Origin: Phycisphaerales bacterium
GTDB taxonomy: Bacteria > Planctomycetota > Phycisphaerae > Phycisphaerales > UBA1924
Assembly (NCBI GenBank): GCA_040217175.1
Contig: JAVJNT010000002.1
Span: 62,001 to 126,000, forward strand
Reading direction: 5' to 3'
DNA length: 64,000 nt
Both the position numbers and the translations under genes were made by a program. The first letter of the stretch is position 1. Each line of letters opens with the position of its first letter. Below are positions 9,025 to 17,052 of this stretch, piece by piece. The notes under the pieces were generated by a model. The model did not search any database. It saw only the letters and a program-made list of their open reading frames with translations, and was not told the origin of the DNA.

Positions 9025-9939
9025 CTAGTAGACGCGGCCGGACTCGGTCTGGACCTCGGGCACCTCGATGATGGTCGGGGCGACCTCGATCACGCGGTCC
9101 TCGCGGCTGACGGCGTCCTGGCCGCCGATGCTCAGCTTGGCGCGGTCCTCGTAGCTCAGCTCCTTCTCGCCGGTCGCCAGGCTCTCGAGCTTGGCTTCCT
9201 GCTCGGCCCGGAGCTGGGCCAGGCGGTCCTTGACTTGGTCGATGCTGTGGGCCTTGTACGGGCCGAGCTCGTCCAGGGTCTTCTGGCGTGCTTCCATCAT
9301 GTCGATCATCCGCTCGTTGCGGGCGATCGCGTCGATCTGCTGGTTGAGCCTCCACAGCTCGCTCTGGAACTGGCTCCGCTCGCTCTCGAGCTTCTCCAGC
9401 AGGTCGTTCAGGCGCTGGCGCTGCGTGCCAAGCAGATCGATGTCACGCGAGATCGACTGGGCCTCGAGCTCGTAGGCATCGCGGGTTTTTGCGATCTGTG
9501 CCGCCTTGGCCTGCGCCTCGACGAGATCCATCTTGTTGCCGTTGAAGCTGACGCGGACGATGGCACCGTGGCCGGCCTGGGCCCGGGCGTGCTCGGCCCG
9601 ATCGAACAGGCCGTGCATCGCTTCGAGATCGGCTTGCGCCAACTCGACGACGCGCTCGGCGACGGCCAGCTCACGCTCGTACTCGGCGGTCTGGGTGTCG
9701 AGTGTCGCCAAATCCTGGCGGACGCGGGTGATGCGCTCGGGGTACTGGCTCTCGAGCTTGCGGAGCTGGGCCCGCATCTTCACCGGATCATCGATGTTGC
9801 GATCGATGGTGTCGTTCACGGTGTCGCGGGCCTGAGTCAGGGCGGCGCCGACACGCTCTGGGCCGGCGACGGCGATCAGCCCGCCGCCCACGAGGGTCCC
9901 GATGACGCCGACGCGAATGATGGTCTTGACGAAGGGCAT
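9025..9939 (-). CDS. Membrane-anchored coiled-coil protein of unknown function
   Basis: A 304-aa protein I do not recognise. Residues about 8-26 are a hydrophobic glycine-rich segment that could be an uncleaved membrane anchor. Almost all the remainder to about residue 270 is heptad-patterned, rich in Ala, Glu, Arg, Leu and Gln, and predicted as long coiled coil, with a short break around VRVSFNGNKMDL. The C-terminal 30 residues are acidic and hydrophobic beta-like. The overall plan recalls PspA/IM30 or other envelope-stress coiled coils, but the anchor and order differ, so no family is assigned. The start is secure: AAGGAGGT lies 9 nt upstream. It is divergent from the sigma factor/kinase pair, which may hint at a common envelope-stress role. 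Confidence 0.8.
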   Translation of the reverse strand: MPFVKTIIRVGVIGTLVGGGLIAVAGPERVGAALTQARDTVNDTIDRNIDDPVKMRAQLRKLESQYPERITRVRQDLATLDTQTAEYERELAVAERVVELAQADLEAMHGLFDRAEHARAQAGHGAIVRVSFNGNKMDLVEAQAKAAQIAKTRDAYELEAQSISRDIDLLGTQRQRLNDLLEKLESERSQFQSELWRLNQQIDAIARNERMIDMMEARQKTLDELGPYKAHSIDQVKDRLAQLRAEQEAKLESLATGEKELSYEDRAKLSIGGQDAVSREDRVIEVAPTIIEVPEVQTESGRVY

Positions 9940-10273
9940 TGTGCCGACCTCCTTACAGGCGTTCGTGTCTCCGGCTCATCGCGGGGCACGGGCCCCTGTC
10001 CGAGTCAGCCGGCGGGCGTCGGCTCCTCCTTGTCGGAGCCACTCGCCCTGTCACAGCCGTTGTTGGGAACCGACGCCGGGAGATTTCACGCCCCGCCGTG
10101 TTTCTCGCCATTCTGCCGGCTTCGCGGGTAACCGGACTTTCCCGTTTCCGAAAGAAGCAATGCGGGCGGCCAGAGGCCCCTTTTTGGGATCACCCGGCCC
10201 GCCGGCACGTCATAATGAGGGGGGCGAGCGTTCCACCGCACCCCGCCGAATCGAGGAACCAGGGGATCCGTGG
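9940..10273 (+). other. Divergent intergenic region between coiled-coil gene and sigma factor
   Basis: No gene seen. It contains a small inverted repeat (GGCTCC, 8-nt loop, GGAGCC at 10021-10040) and a CATAAT hexamer at 10211-10216, which could be a -10 element for the sigma gene but lacks a convincing -35. Promoters for both flanking genes must lie here. Confidence 0.4.
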
Positions 10274-11029
10274 ATGCTGCACTCTGTCACCACAAGCTTT
10301 ATCGGGCGACTTAGGAGCAACGACGAGGCTGCCTGGTTCGAGTTGTGGGAGACCTTCGGGCCCGTCGTGCGCACCCAGCTCACGCGCTGGGGCAAGGGCC
10401 GCATCGGCGTCGAGACCGTCCGCGACCTGTCCCAAGAGACGCTCGCGGCCCTCAGCGACTCGATCGACCGCTACGACCCCAGCCGCGGCGCCCGCTTCAG
10501 TACGTGGCTCCTTGCCATCGCCAAGCACGTCCTGGGCGATGAGATCGACCGACGCATGGCCCAGAAGCGCGGCTCGGGCAAGAAGGCCGTCGCCCTTGAC
10601 GAGCGTTGGGCGACCGTGCCCACGAGCATCGGGGCCGACGCCGAGTACGAGGCGGCCGTATTCCGGGCCAAGATCGAGGCCGCCCTGCGTGCCGTCGAGC
10701 ACGAGGCCGAATTCGTGGACTTCTCGATCTACCGGATGCGCGTCCTGGACGGCATGACCGGACGTGACGTGGCGGCCCAGATCGGCGTCAGCGAGCCCAC
10801 GGTCAGCCGCCGGCTGGCCAAGATCCGCGACATGGTCCGGGAGCGTTCCAGGATCATGGTCCAGCAATTCAGCTTCACCGAGGACGAACTGAGCGAGGCG
10901 GCGCGAAACGGGCTCGACCTGAATCCAACAAAGGCTGACGACGATCTGTTCGACGAGGCCATCGCCGAGATCTATCACCGGCAGGCCGAGCTCCGACGGA
11001 GGGACGAACAGGCCGCCTTGGACGGCTGA
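10274..11029 (+). CDS. Sigma-70 family (ECF-like) RNA polymerase sigma factor
   Basis: An alternative sigma factor of 251 aa. Region 2 runs from about residue 14 to 90 (ELWETFGPVVRTQL, then DLSQETLAAL, then GARFSTWLLAIAKHVLGDEIDR). Region 4 is near 155-200, with the helix-turn-helix DVAAQIGVSEPTVSRRLAKIR. About 50 further residues form an acidic C-terminal extension not present in minimal ECF factors. The ATG at 10274 is used, with AGGGG 8 nt upstream. The gene sits 36 nt before a membrane Ser/Thr kinase; ECF factors genetically linked to Ser/Thr kinases are known in planctomycetes and are thought to be controlled by phosphorylation rather than by an anti-sigma factor. That control is inference here. 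Confidence 0.85.
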   Translation: MLHSVTTSFIGRLRSNDEAAWFELWETFGPVVRTQLTRWGKGRIGVETVRDLSQETLAALSDSIDRYDPSRGARFSTWLLAIAKHVLGDEIDRRMAQKRGSGKKAVALDERWATVPTSIGADAEYEAAVFRAKIEAALRAVEHEAEFVDFSIYRMRVLDGMTGRDVAAQIGVSEPTVSRRLAKIRDMVRERSRIMVQQFSFTEDELSEAARNGLDLNPTKADDDLFDEAIAEIYHRQAELRRRDEQAALDG

Positions 11030-11065
11030 CCGGCCATCCTCCCCCCGGCCAGCCAGGAGGCTCCG

Positions 11066-13342
11066 ATGACTACCCCGCTGCTGCTGATCCTCGCCGTCCT
11101 CTTGCTCCTGCCTGCGGCCGTCGTCATCATCGTCTACGCCATCAAGGCGTTCTCGTTTATCGTCAAGCGCGTGTTCGGGTTCGTCTTCGGCATGGTCGGC
11201 GACGCACTGCGCCTGGTCGGCACGCTCATCGTCGTGCCCATCCTGAGCCTGCTCGTCGTCGCCAACATCGTCATCGGGCGATGGTCGGCCGCCAGCCACT
11301 TCGGCAAGGGCGTGGCCGACGAGGTCCGGACGTTCGGCGCCGCGCTCTATCGCCTGTGCATCGGCCACCCGGCACGCCTGCTGTGCCTCACCCCGCTCAC
11401 CGAGGGCCTGGAGCGCCGGCTTCCCGAGATCGTCGCCGCCGCGCCCGGGCCCGACAAGCCCAGCCGCCGCACCGGCGCGTTCGACGGCTACGCCGTCACG
11501 GGATCGCTGCCCGGCGGCGGGTCGGGCGGCAAGCTGTACCTCGCCACGCCGGACGAGCGCAAGCGTGGCTCGTTCCTGCGTCAGAACCTCGGCGAGGTCG
11601 ACCAGGTCGTGATCAAGTCGTTCCACCTGCGCGAAGGCTCGAGCCTACCGCAGATCGTCCGTGAGAGCCGGAGCCTCGACGCGGCCCGCAAGATGGGCCT
11701 CGTGCTCGAGCACGAGCTGACCGACGAGCGGTTTTACTACGTCATGCGCTACGCGCCGGGCGAGTCGCTCACCCGCGTCACGCAGCAGATGCACGCCATG
11801 ACGGGCGCCAAGGGCCTGAGCAAGCGCGACCTCAAGACCGTGCTGGGCTACCAGCGCGACCTGCTGGACACGCTGGCCGCCTACCACAAGGGCGGGCTGT
11901 GGCACAAGGACGTCAAGCCCGACAACATCATCGTCGACGGCGACAAGGCACGCCTGGTCGACTTCGGGCTCATCACCCACCTGCGCTCGGCCATGACGCT
12001 GACCACGCATGGCACCGAGTACTTCCGCGATCCGGAGATGGTCCGCATGGCCCTCCGCGGCGTGAAGGTCAACGAGGTCGACGGCGAGCGATTCGACGTC
12101 TACGCCGCTGGCGCCGTGCTGTACTCGATGATCGAGAACAGCTTCCCCGCCCACGGCGGGCTCAGCCGCGTCAGCCAGCCGTGCCCCGAAGCCGTCCGCT
12201 GGATCATCCGCCGCGCGATGACCGACTACGACAAGCGGTATCGCTCGGCCGGCGAGATGCTGGGCGACATCCAGTTCGTGCTGACGTCCGAGGACATGTT
12301 CGCCATCAAGCCCGCCGAGTTGCCCAGCATGGGCGGCGGTGCCGCGATTGCATCGGCCATGGAGGCCGACGAGGTCGACGACCCGCGCGCCGTCTCCCCG
12401 GTTGCGCACCAGACTCCCCCGCCGCCCCTGCCACGGGATGAAGACGGCGAGGGCGAGGGCGCCGTTCCGCCGCGACGGATCCGCGTGCTGAACTGGTGGT
12501 CGGGCAGCTTCACGGTGGGCGGCAAGGAGGCCAAGCCGCAGGCCGACGTTCCGGTCGACGTCGGCGCCCCCGCGCCCGCATTCGTACGCGCCGGAGCGCC
12601 GCTTCCGGGCGCCACCAAGCACCGCGCCGCCGCCGAGCAGCGCGCCGCCGCGCGTCAGCGCGCCCACGACCGCCGCAACCGCGCGCACCAGCGTCGCCGC
12701 CAGATCACCGGCAAGGGCAGCAAGCCGGGCAGCGGTGCCCGCTTCGGCGTCGGGCTTGCCATCATTCTGGTCATCATGCCCGCCATCGCCGCGGGCCTCA
12801 TCACGCTGCGCTACGCCGGCCCGGATAGCAATTACTACGAGGGCCGCAGCCACATCAGCGCCCCCGATGGCCCCGACGCTCCGTGGAAGCCCCGCCGCTT
12901 CGATTCCCCGGGCGACCTGGCCGAGGAGATCCGCCACGCCGTCCGTCTTTCGGCCGAGCGCAAGGGCGACGTCGACGGCACCTTGCTCGTGGTGCGCGAC
13001 GCGACGGGGCTGAGCCTCGAGCAGCGGGCCGTGCTCGAGCACCGGCTCGCGGCGCTGCGGGCCGCCGGCGTCCGCGTGCTGGACACGCACAACGCCGATG
13101 CGGACGAGCTTTCGCACGTCACCGAGCTGCTCGCCACGCTCCGCAGCTACGTCGGCATGAACGACCCGCGGACGGCCTCGGGCAGCAAGATGCTGGGCGA
13201 GTGGATCCGCGAGGCCGACGAGGTCGACGCGATCTATTGGATCGCCGCCGATGAGCGCGACGCTTCGAACGCCACCACGATCACGGGCGCTCGAGGCGAC
13301 GCGGGCGAATCGATCATCAACGCCATTCGCCGCCTGCCCTGA
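11066..13342 (+). CDS. Membrane-anchored Ser/Thr protein kinase
   Basis: A 758-aa Hanks-type kinase. The N-terminus (residues 1-75) has two hydrophobic segments, unusual for bacterial kinases, which normally carry the anchor only after the kinase domain. The kinase domain spans about 145-405: a weak Gly-rich loop (GGGSGG), VVIK with the ATP Lys near 184, HKD in the catalytic loop near 279, DFG near 298, and FRDPEMV in place of APE. A low-complexity Ala/Arg/Pro region follows. A single transmembrane helix near 560-582 and an alpha/beta C-terminal domain of about 175 residues complete it. AGGAGG precedes the start by 4 nt. It probably forms an operon with the upstream sigma factor. Confidence 0.9.
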   Translation: MTTPLLLILAVLLLLPAAVVIIVYAIKAFSFIVKRVFGFVFGMVGDALRLVGTLIVVPILSLLVVANIVIGRWSAASHFGKGVADEVRTFGAALYRLCIGHPARLLCLTPLTEGLERRLPEIVAAAPGPDKPSRRTGAFDGYAVTGSLPGGGSGGKLYLATPDERKRGSFLRQNLGEVDQVVIKSFHLREGSSLPQIVRESRSLDAARKMGLVLEHELTDERFYYVMRYAPGESLTRVTQQMHAMTGAKGLSKRDLKTVLGYQRDLLDTLAAYHKGGLWHKDVKPDNIIVDGDKARLVDFGLITHLRSAMTLTTHGTEYFRDPEMVRMALRGVKVNEVDGERFDVYAAGAVLYSMIENSFPAHGGLSRVSQPCPEAVRWIIRRAMTDYDKRYRSAGEMLGDIQFVLTSEDMFAIKPAELPSMGGGAAIASAMEADEVDDPRAVSPVAHQTPPPPLPRDEDGEGEGAVPPRRIRVLNWWSGSFTVGGKEAKPQADVPVDVGAPAPAFVRAGAPLPGATKHRAAAEQRAAARQRAHDRRNRAHQRRRQITGKGSKPGSGARFGVGLAIILVIMPAIAAGLITLRYAGPDSNYYEGRSHISAPDGPDAPWKPRRFDSPGDLAEEIRHAVRLSAERKGDVDGTLLVVRDATGLSLEQRAVLEHRLAALRAAGVRVLDTHNADADELSHVTELLATLRSYVGMNDPRTASGSKMLGEWIREADEVDAIYWIAADERDASNATTITGARGDAGESIINAIRRLP

Positions 13343-13348
13343 TCCTGA

Positions 13349-14200
13349 TCACTCAGCCTTGACCGGCTTCGGCTGGGCGCCCGAGACCTTCTCGAGCGCC
13401 CGCTTTGCGATGTAGCCGATCACGCCCAGCACGGCAAACGTCACCACGAGCGCGATGATGATCTCCAGCCTGTCTCGCTTGAACAAGTCGACGAGGTTGT
13501 CGCCGCGCTTGGCGCCCTCGGAGGCCAGCCACACCGCCGCGAACGTACGCGGCGCCATGCCCAGGGCCGTCCCGACCACGTAGGGCACGAGCCTGACGCC
13601 CGAAGCGGCCATCGCCAGGTTCGTGAGCGCAAAAGGCGAGTTGGGCGGCACGCGGATGAGCGCCACGATCGCGGTCGTTCGCACCAGGCCGTGCCCGATG
13701 AGTGCGTCCCGCACGGCCCGGGCCTTGGCGTTTTCGTCGATCATCTTCTCGACGCGGCGCTTCGAGATGGTCCGCGCGATCGTGTACCCGATCAGCGACG
13801 CGCCGACGAAGCCAGCCCACGCCGCGAGGAAGCCGACGACGGGCCCGAACGCCCACCCGCCGAGCAACGCCTGCGAGTACGTCGGCAGCGCCCCAAACCC
13901 GGCGCTGAACATGAACAGCACCGAGTACAGCACCACGCCCATCAGTTGGTGTGTCTCGAGCCAGGCCGAGATGTCGCCGATGAAGGCCAGCAGCAAGATC
14001 CCCCCAAGCGGCGGCATCGCCGTCCACGCGATGGCGAGGACTCCGGCGGGCCCCAGCCGCTTGAAGAACGAGACGAAGCCCTCTTTTTTCTCCGTCGACT
14101 CCTGCTCCGACGCCGTGCTCTCGCTCTCGGCCGCCTGGCTCGCCTCCGCATCCTTCGTCGGGGCGTGCTCGGCGTCGCTGGGCTGGTCGGGCTTGGTCAT
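13349..14200 (-). CDS. TVP38/TMEM64 (VTT/SNARE-associated) family membrane protein
   Basis: A 283-aa polytopic inner-membrane protein. The first 50 residues are a Ser/Glu/Ala-rich hydrophilic leader. Hydrophobic helices then alternate with the VTT signature: SAGFGALPTYSQALLGGWAFG, a re-entrant Gly-rich helix, IAL/VALIRVPPNSPFALTN and a final TM helix around 245-265. Members of the DedA/VTT superfamily act in lipid scrambling or undecaprenyl-phosphate recycling; which applies here is unknown. It converges on the kinase gene with only 6 nt between stops, and no terminator is visible between them. Confidence 0.85.
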   Translation of the reverse strand: MTKPDQPSDAEHAPTKDAEASQAAESESTASEQESTEKKEGFVSFFKRLGPAGVLAIAWTAMPPLGGILLLAFIGDISAWLETHQLMGVVLYSVLFMFSAGFGALPTYSQALLGGWAFGPVVGFLAAWAGFVGASLIGYTIARTISKRRVEKMIDENAKARAVRDALIGHGLVRTTAIVALIRVPPNSPFALTNLAMAASGVRLVPYVVGTALGMAPRTFAAVWLASEGAKRGDNLVDLFKRDRLEIIIALVVTFAVLGVIGYIAKRALEKVSGAQPKPVKAE

Positions 14201-14304
14201 GGCCCAGCGTACGCGGCGATGCCCAGACGCGCCATCGCCTATCCTCGTGTGTTGACGAGAAACCCCGCGCCGTTCGGCCCACCGGCCGCCCCGGCGCCTT
14301 TCCT

Positions 14305-14320
14305 GCCCGCGATCGCGGGC
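14305..14320. repeat. Perfect 16-bp palindrome GCCCGCGATCGCGGGC
   Basis: The palindrome lies 17 nt before the start codon of the metallo-beta-lactamase-fold gene. It could be an operator, but one such 16-mer is expected by chance in a window of this size and composition. Confidence 0.3.
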
Positions 14321-14337
14321 CGAGGTCCTGCCCTTCC

Positions 14338-15258
14338 ATGCTGCCCAAGCCCCCGCCGCGTGAGCCCTCCCTGGGCTTCATCTACTCGCCGCCCTACCGC
14401 GTCCAGGGCATCTCGATCGCCGGCGAGGCGACCGCGATCCAGGTCCCCGAGCTCGACGTGTGCTTCGACATGGGCGCGTGCCCAAGGCCGATGCTGGCCA
14501 GCCCCATCTGCGCGCTCAGCCACGGCCACATGGACCACGTGGGCGGCCTGGCCTACTACCTCAGCCAGCGGCAGTTCCAGGGCATGGGCACCGGAGCCAT
14601 CGCCTGCGACGCACGCATCGAGGGCGACATCCGCCGCATGGTCGAGGGCTACGTCGGCCTCGAACGCCAGCGCACGCCCTACGAGATCCACCCCCTCGAA
14701 GACGGCCAGAGCCACCTTCTGAAGCCCAACCACTACCTTCGCGGCTTCCACACCGAGCACACGGCCCCCTCGATGGGGTACGTCGTCTACGAGAAGCGCA
14801 CCAAGCTCAAGGAAGACTTCGTCGGCCTGCCACAGGAGAAGCTCGTCGAGCTCAAAAAGCGCGGCGAAGAGATCACCCGCAGCTTCGAGGTGCCCCTGGT
14901 GGCCTACACGGGCGACACGCTGCCCGGGGCCCACCTGCTCCGCGCCGACGTCCGCGAGGCCCGGATCGTCATCGCCGAGTGCACGTTCTTCGAGAAGGGC
15001 CACCACAAGCGGTCACGCATCGGCATGCACATGCACGTGGACGACATCGCCCAATGGCTGCCGCTGCTGAACTGCCAGATGCTCATCCTGGGCCACATCT
15101 CCCGCCGCACGCAGTTGGGGGATGTCCGTCAGGCGCTCGAAGAGCGGCTCGACCCCGAGCAACTTGCGCGCGTCCGCGTGCTCATGGACCATCGAGCCAA
15201 CCGCCACGAGTACGAACGGCTGGTCGCCGAGTCGAACGAACAGTCCAGCGAAAAGTAG
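14338..15258 (+). CDS. Metallo-beta-lactamase-fold hydrolase (RNase Z-like)
   Basis: A 306-aa cytosolic MBL-fold protein. The metal-binding HxHxDH motif is intact (SHGHMDHVGGLAYYL, residues about 61-75). A conserved Asp sits in the YTGDT motif near residue 186 and a late histidine in LGHISRRTQ near 242. The order and the HTEHTAPSMGYVVYEKRTKLK segment resemble RNase Z/ElaC-like proteins, the tRNA 3'-processing branch of the family. However, the usual flexible exosite arm is not evident and other MBL phosphodiesterases remain possible. It lies upstream of dnaA on the same strand, but a strong promoter in between suggests separate transcription. Confidence 0.8.
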   Translation: MLPKPPPREPSLGFIYSPPYRVQGISIAGEATAIQVPELDVCFDMGACPRPMLASPICALSHGHMDHVGGLAYYLSQRQFQGMGTGAIACDARIEGDIRRMVEGYVGLERQRTPYEIHPLEDGQSHLLKPNHYLRGFHTEHTAPSMGYVVYEKRTKLKEDFVGLPQEKLVELKKRGEEITRSFEVPLVAYTGDTLPGAHLLRADVREARIVIAECTFFEKGHHKRSRIGMHMHVDDIAQWLPLLNCQMLILGHISRRTQLGDVRQALEERLDPEQLARVRVLMDHRANRHEYERLVAESNEQSSEK

Positions 15259-15308
15259 CGCCACGAGTACGCCAGCCGCATTCGGCATCGGCCGGGTGTC
15301 GGAAGCGG

Positions 15309-15337
15309 TTGACACGCTCGACGACTTGTGGTATCTT
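15309..15337 (+). promoter_or_regulatory. Sigma70-type promoter of dnaA
   Basis: TTGACA at 15309-15314, a 17-nt spacer and TATCTT at 15332-15337 give an almost ideal housekeeping promoter. The dnaA start is at 15469, so the leader would be about 125 nt. Confidence 0.8.
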
Positions 15338-15468
15338 GAACACCGCGTCCGTTCGAGCGGTGGGAACCCGAGCCACCCGTACCCGTCAGGCAGTGCAAGC
15401 CGCGGAAACGGCCGCTCTGTCTTGCGCCCACCGCCGAACACGGAACCGACGCGGACTGAGGTGCCTGC

Positions 15469-16839
15469 ATGGGGTTCGTCTCGTCCAACGGCTCGTCAAG
15501 CGGATCGGGGCAAGACTCGCACAGCGGCCGGCCCGAGGCGGTGACGCTGTGGACCGAAGCCCTCGCGACGGTCCGTTCGGAGCAGCCCACGCTAGTGCGC
15601 GTGTGGTTCGACGAGCTCGAGCCCGTCGCGTTGGCGTCGGGCCTGCTGACGGTGCGGTGCGCCAGCGACGTGCAGCGCGACCACATGGAGCGAGACTACG
15701 CCGGCATGTTCACCCAGGCCGCCCGGCTCGCCTCGGGCCAGCTGGTCAACGTCCGGTTCGTCGGGCCCCAGGGCCAGGCAGCCCCGGCCGTCCGAAACGC
15801 GCGACAGCTCGCGATCAACGCCGACAACACCTTCAAGAACTTCATCATCGGCCCGGGCAACCGCCTGGCGCACGCCGCCGCGCAGGCCGTGGCCGAAGAG
15901 CCCGGCATGCGGTACAACCCGCTGTTCATCCACGGCGACGTCGGCCTGGGCAAGACGCACCTGCTGCAGTCGATCTGCATCCGGATCAAGGACCAGCACC
16001 CCGACTGGGTCATCGAGTACGTCTCGTGCGACGAGTTCACGAGCCAGTTCATGGAGGCGGTGCAGGCCGGACGGATGGGCGACTTCCGCAACGAGTTTCG
16101 GCAGGTCAACATGCTGGTGATCGACGACGTGCACTTCCTGGCCAAGCGCGATCGGACGCAGGAAGAGTTCTTCCACACGTTCAACGCGCTCTACCAGACC
16201 AACCGCCAGATCGTGCTGAGCTCCGACGCGCCGCCCGAGGACATCCCCGACCTCGAAGATCGCCTGGTCAGCCGGTTCAAGTGGGGCCTGGTCACCGCCG
16301 TCGAGGCCCCCGACTACGAGACGCGCATCGCCATCGTCAAGACCAAGGCCCGCCTGCGGGGCCTGACGCTGGGCGAGGGCGTTGCAGAGCACGTGGCGGC
16401 CTGCATCGACTCGAACATCCGCGAGCTCGAGGGCGCCATCACGAACCTCCAGATCCGCTCGTCGGTCGACGGCCAGGACATCGACCTCGACCTGGCACGC
16501 AAGACGATCGCCGCCCCGGAGAAGACCGACGCGGCCACCAGCGCCACCATGCAGGCGGTGCTCGACGCGGCCATCAGCTTCTACGGCGTCAAGCTCAGCG
16601 ACCTGCAGGCCAAGAAGAAGACGCGGTCGATCGCCCGCCCCAGGCAGGTCGTGATGTACCTGGCCCGCAAGCACACGCGACACTCGCTCGAAGAGATCGG
16701 CGGCTACCTCGGCGGGCGAGACCACACGACCGTCATGCACGGCGCCAAGACGGTGGCCGAACTCCGGGACACCGACCCGCAGTTCGCCGGCGAACTCGAG
16801 CGGCTGGAGTCGCGCATCGTGGGTTCTCAGCAAGGCTGA
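15469..16839 (+). CDS. dnaA: Chromosomal replication initiator DnaA
   Basis: The replication initiator, 456 aa, of normal length. Domain I is near 20-95. The AAA+ domain carries Walker A GDVGLGKTHLL (G156 onwards), Walker B LVIDDVHFLA, and the sensor region LSSDAPPEDIPDLEDRLVSRFKWGL. Domain IV ends with the DNA-binding signature SLEEIGGYLGGRDHTTVMHGAKTV, which recognises DnaA boxes. A linker (domain II) is short, and the N-terminal 20 residues are Ser/Gly-rich. The usual neighbours dnaN, recF and gyrB are absent, and no cluster of TTATCCACA boxes is seen nearby, so the gene is probably not beside oriC. Transcription likely starts from the promoter at 15309-15337. Confidence 0.97.
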   Translation: MGFVSSNGSSSGSGQDSHSGRPEAVTLWTEALATVRSEQPTLVRVWFDELEPVALASGLLTVRCASDVQRDHMERDYAGMFTQAARLASGQLVNVRFVGPQGQAAPAVRNARQLAINADNTFKNFIIGPGNRLAHAAAQAVAEEPGMRYNPLFIHGDVGLGKTHLLQSICIRIKDQHPDWVIEYVSCDEFTSQFMEAVQAGRMGDFRNEFRQVNMLVIDDVHFLAKRDRTQEEFFHTFNALYQTNRQIVLSSDAPPEDIPDLEDRLVSRFKWGLVTAVEAPDYETRIAIVKTKARLRGLTLGEGVAEHVAACIDSNIRELEGAITNLQIRSSVDGQDIDLDLARKTIAAPEKTDAATSATMQAVLDAAISFYGVKLSDLQAKKKTRSIARPRQVVMYLARKHTRHSLEEIGGYLGGRDHTTVMHGAKTVAELRDTDPQFAGELERLESRIVGSQQG

Positions 16840-17052
16840 CGGCGTCCGAACCGTTCTGCCCGCTTGCCGCGCCGCTCCACGGCGTTCGAACTCGCCTTCC
16901 ACAGAATAAAGCCAAAATCACCCCCGCTTCAGGGGGACTCCACCCTGCCGGGGGAAAGTTGTGTCATTGACTCGTCCACATCGGACGCGAGCAACGCAAC
17001 ACCGCGGCGGATGGTCACACTCGACCACGGGCCGCGACCAAGGAGAACCTCG

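Noticed and set aside
10021-10040. GGCTCC/GGAGCC hairpin as a riboswitch or operator
   Set aside because: Only a 6-bp stem with no conserved surroundings; chance in GC-rich DNA is likely.
14305-14320. 16-bp perfect palindrome as a specific operator
   Set aside because: About one such sequence is expected by chance; kept only as a low-confidence feature.
16972-16980. TCGTCCACA after dnaA, 7 of 9 match to a DnaA box
   Set aside because: Single weak match, no cluster and no AT-rich unwinding region; not enough for an origin.
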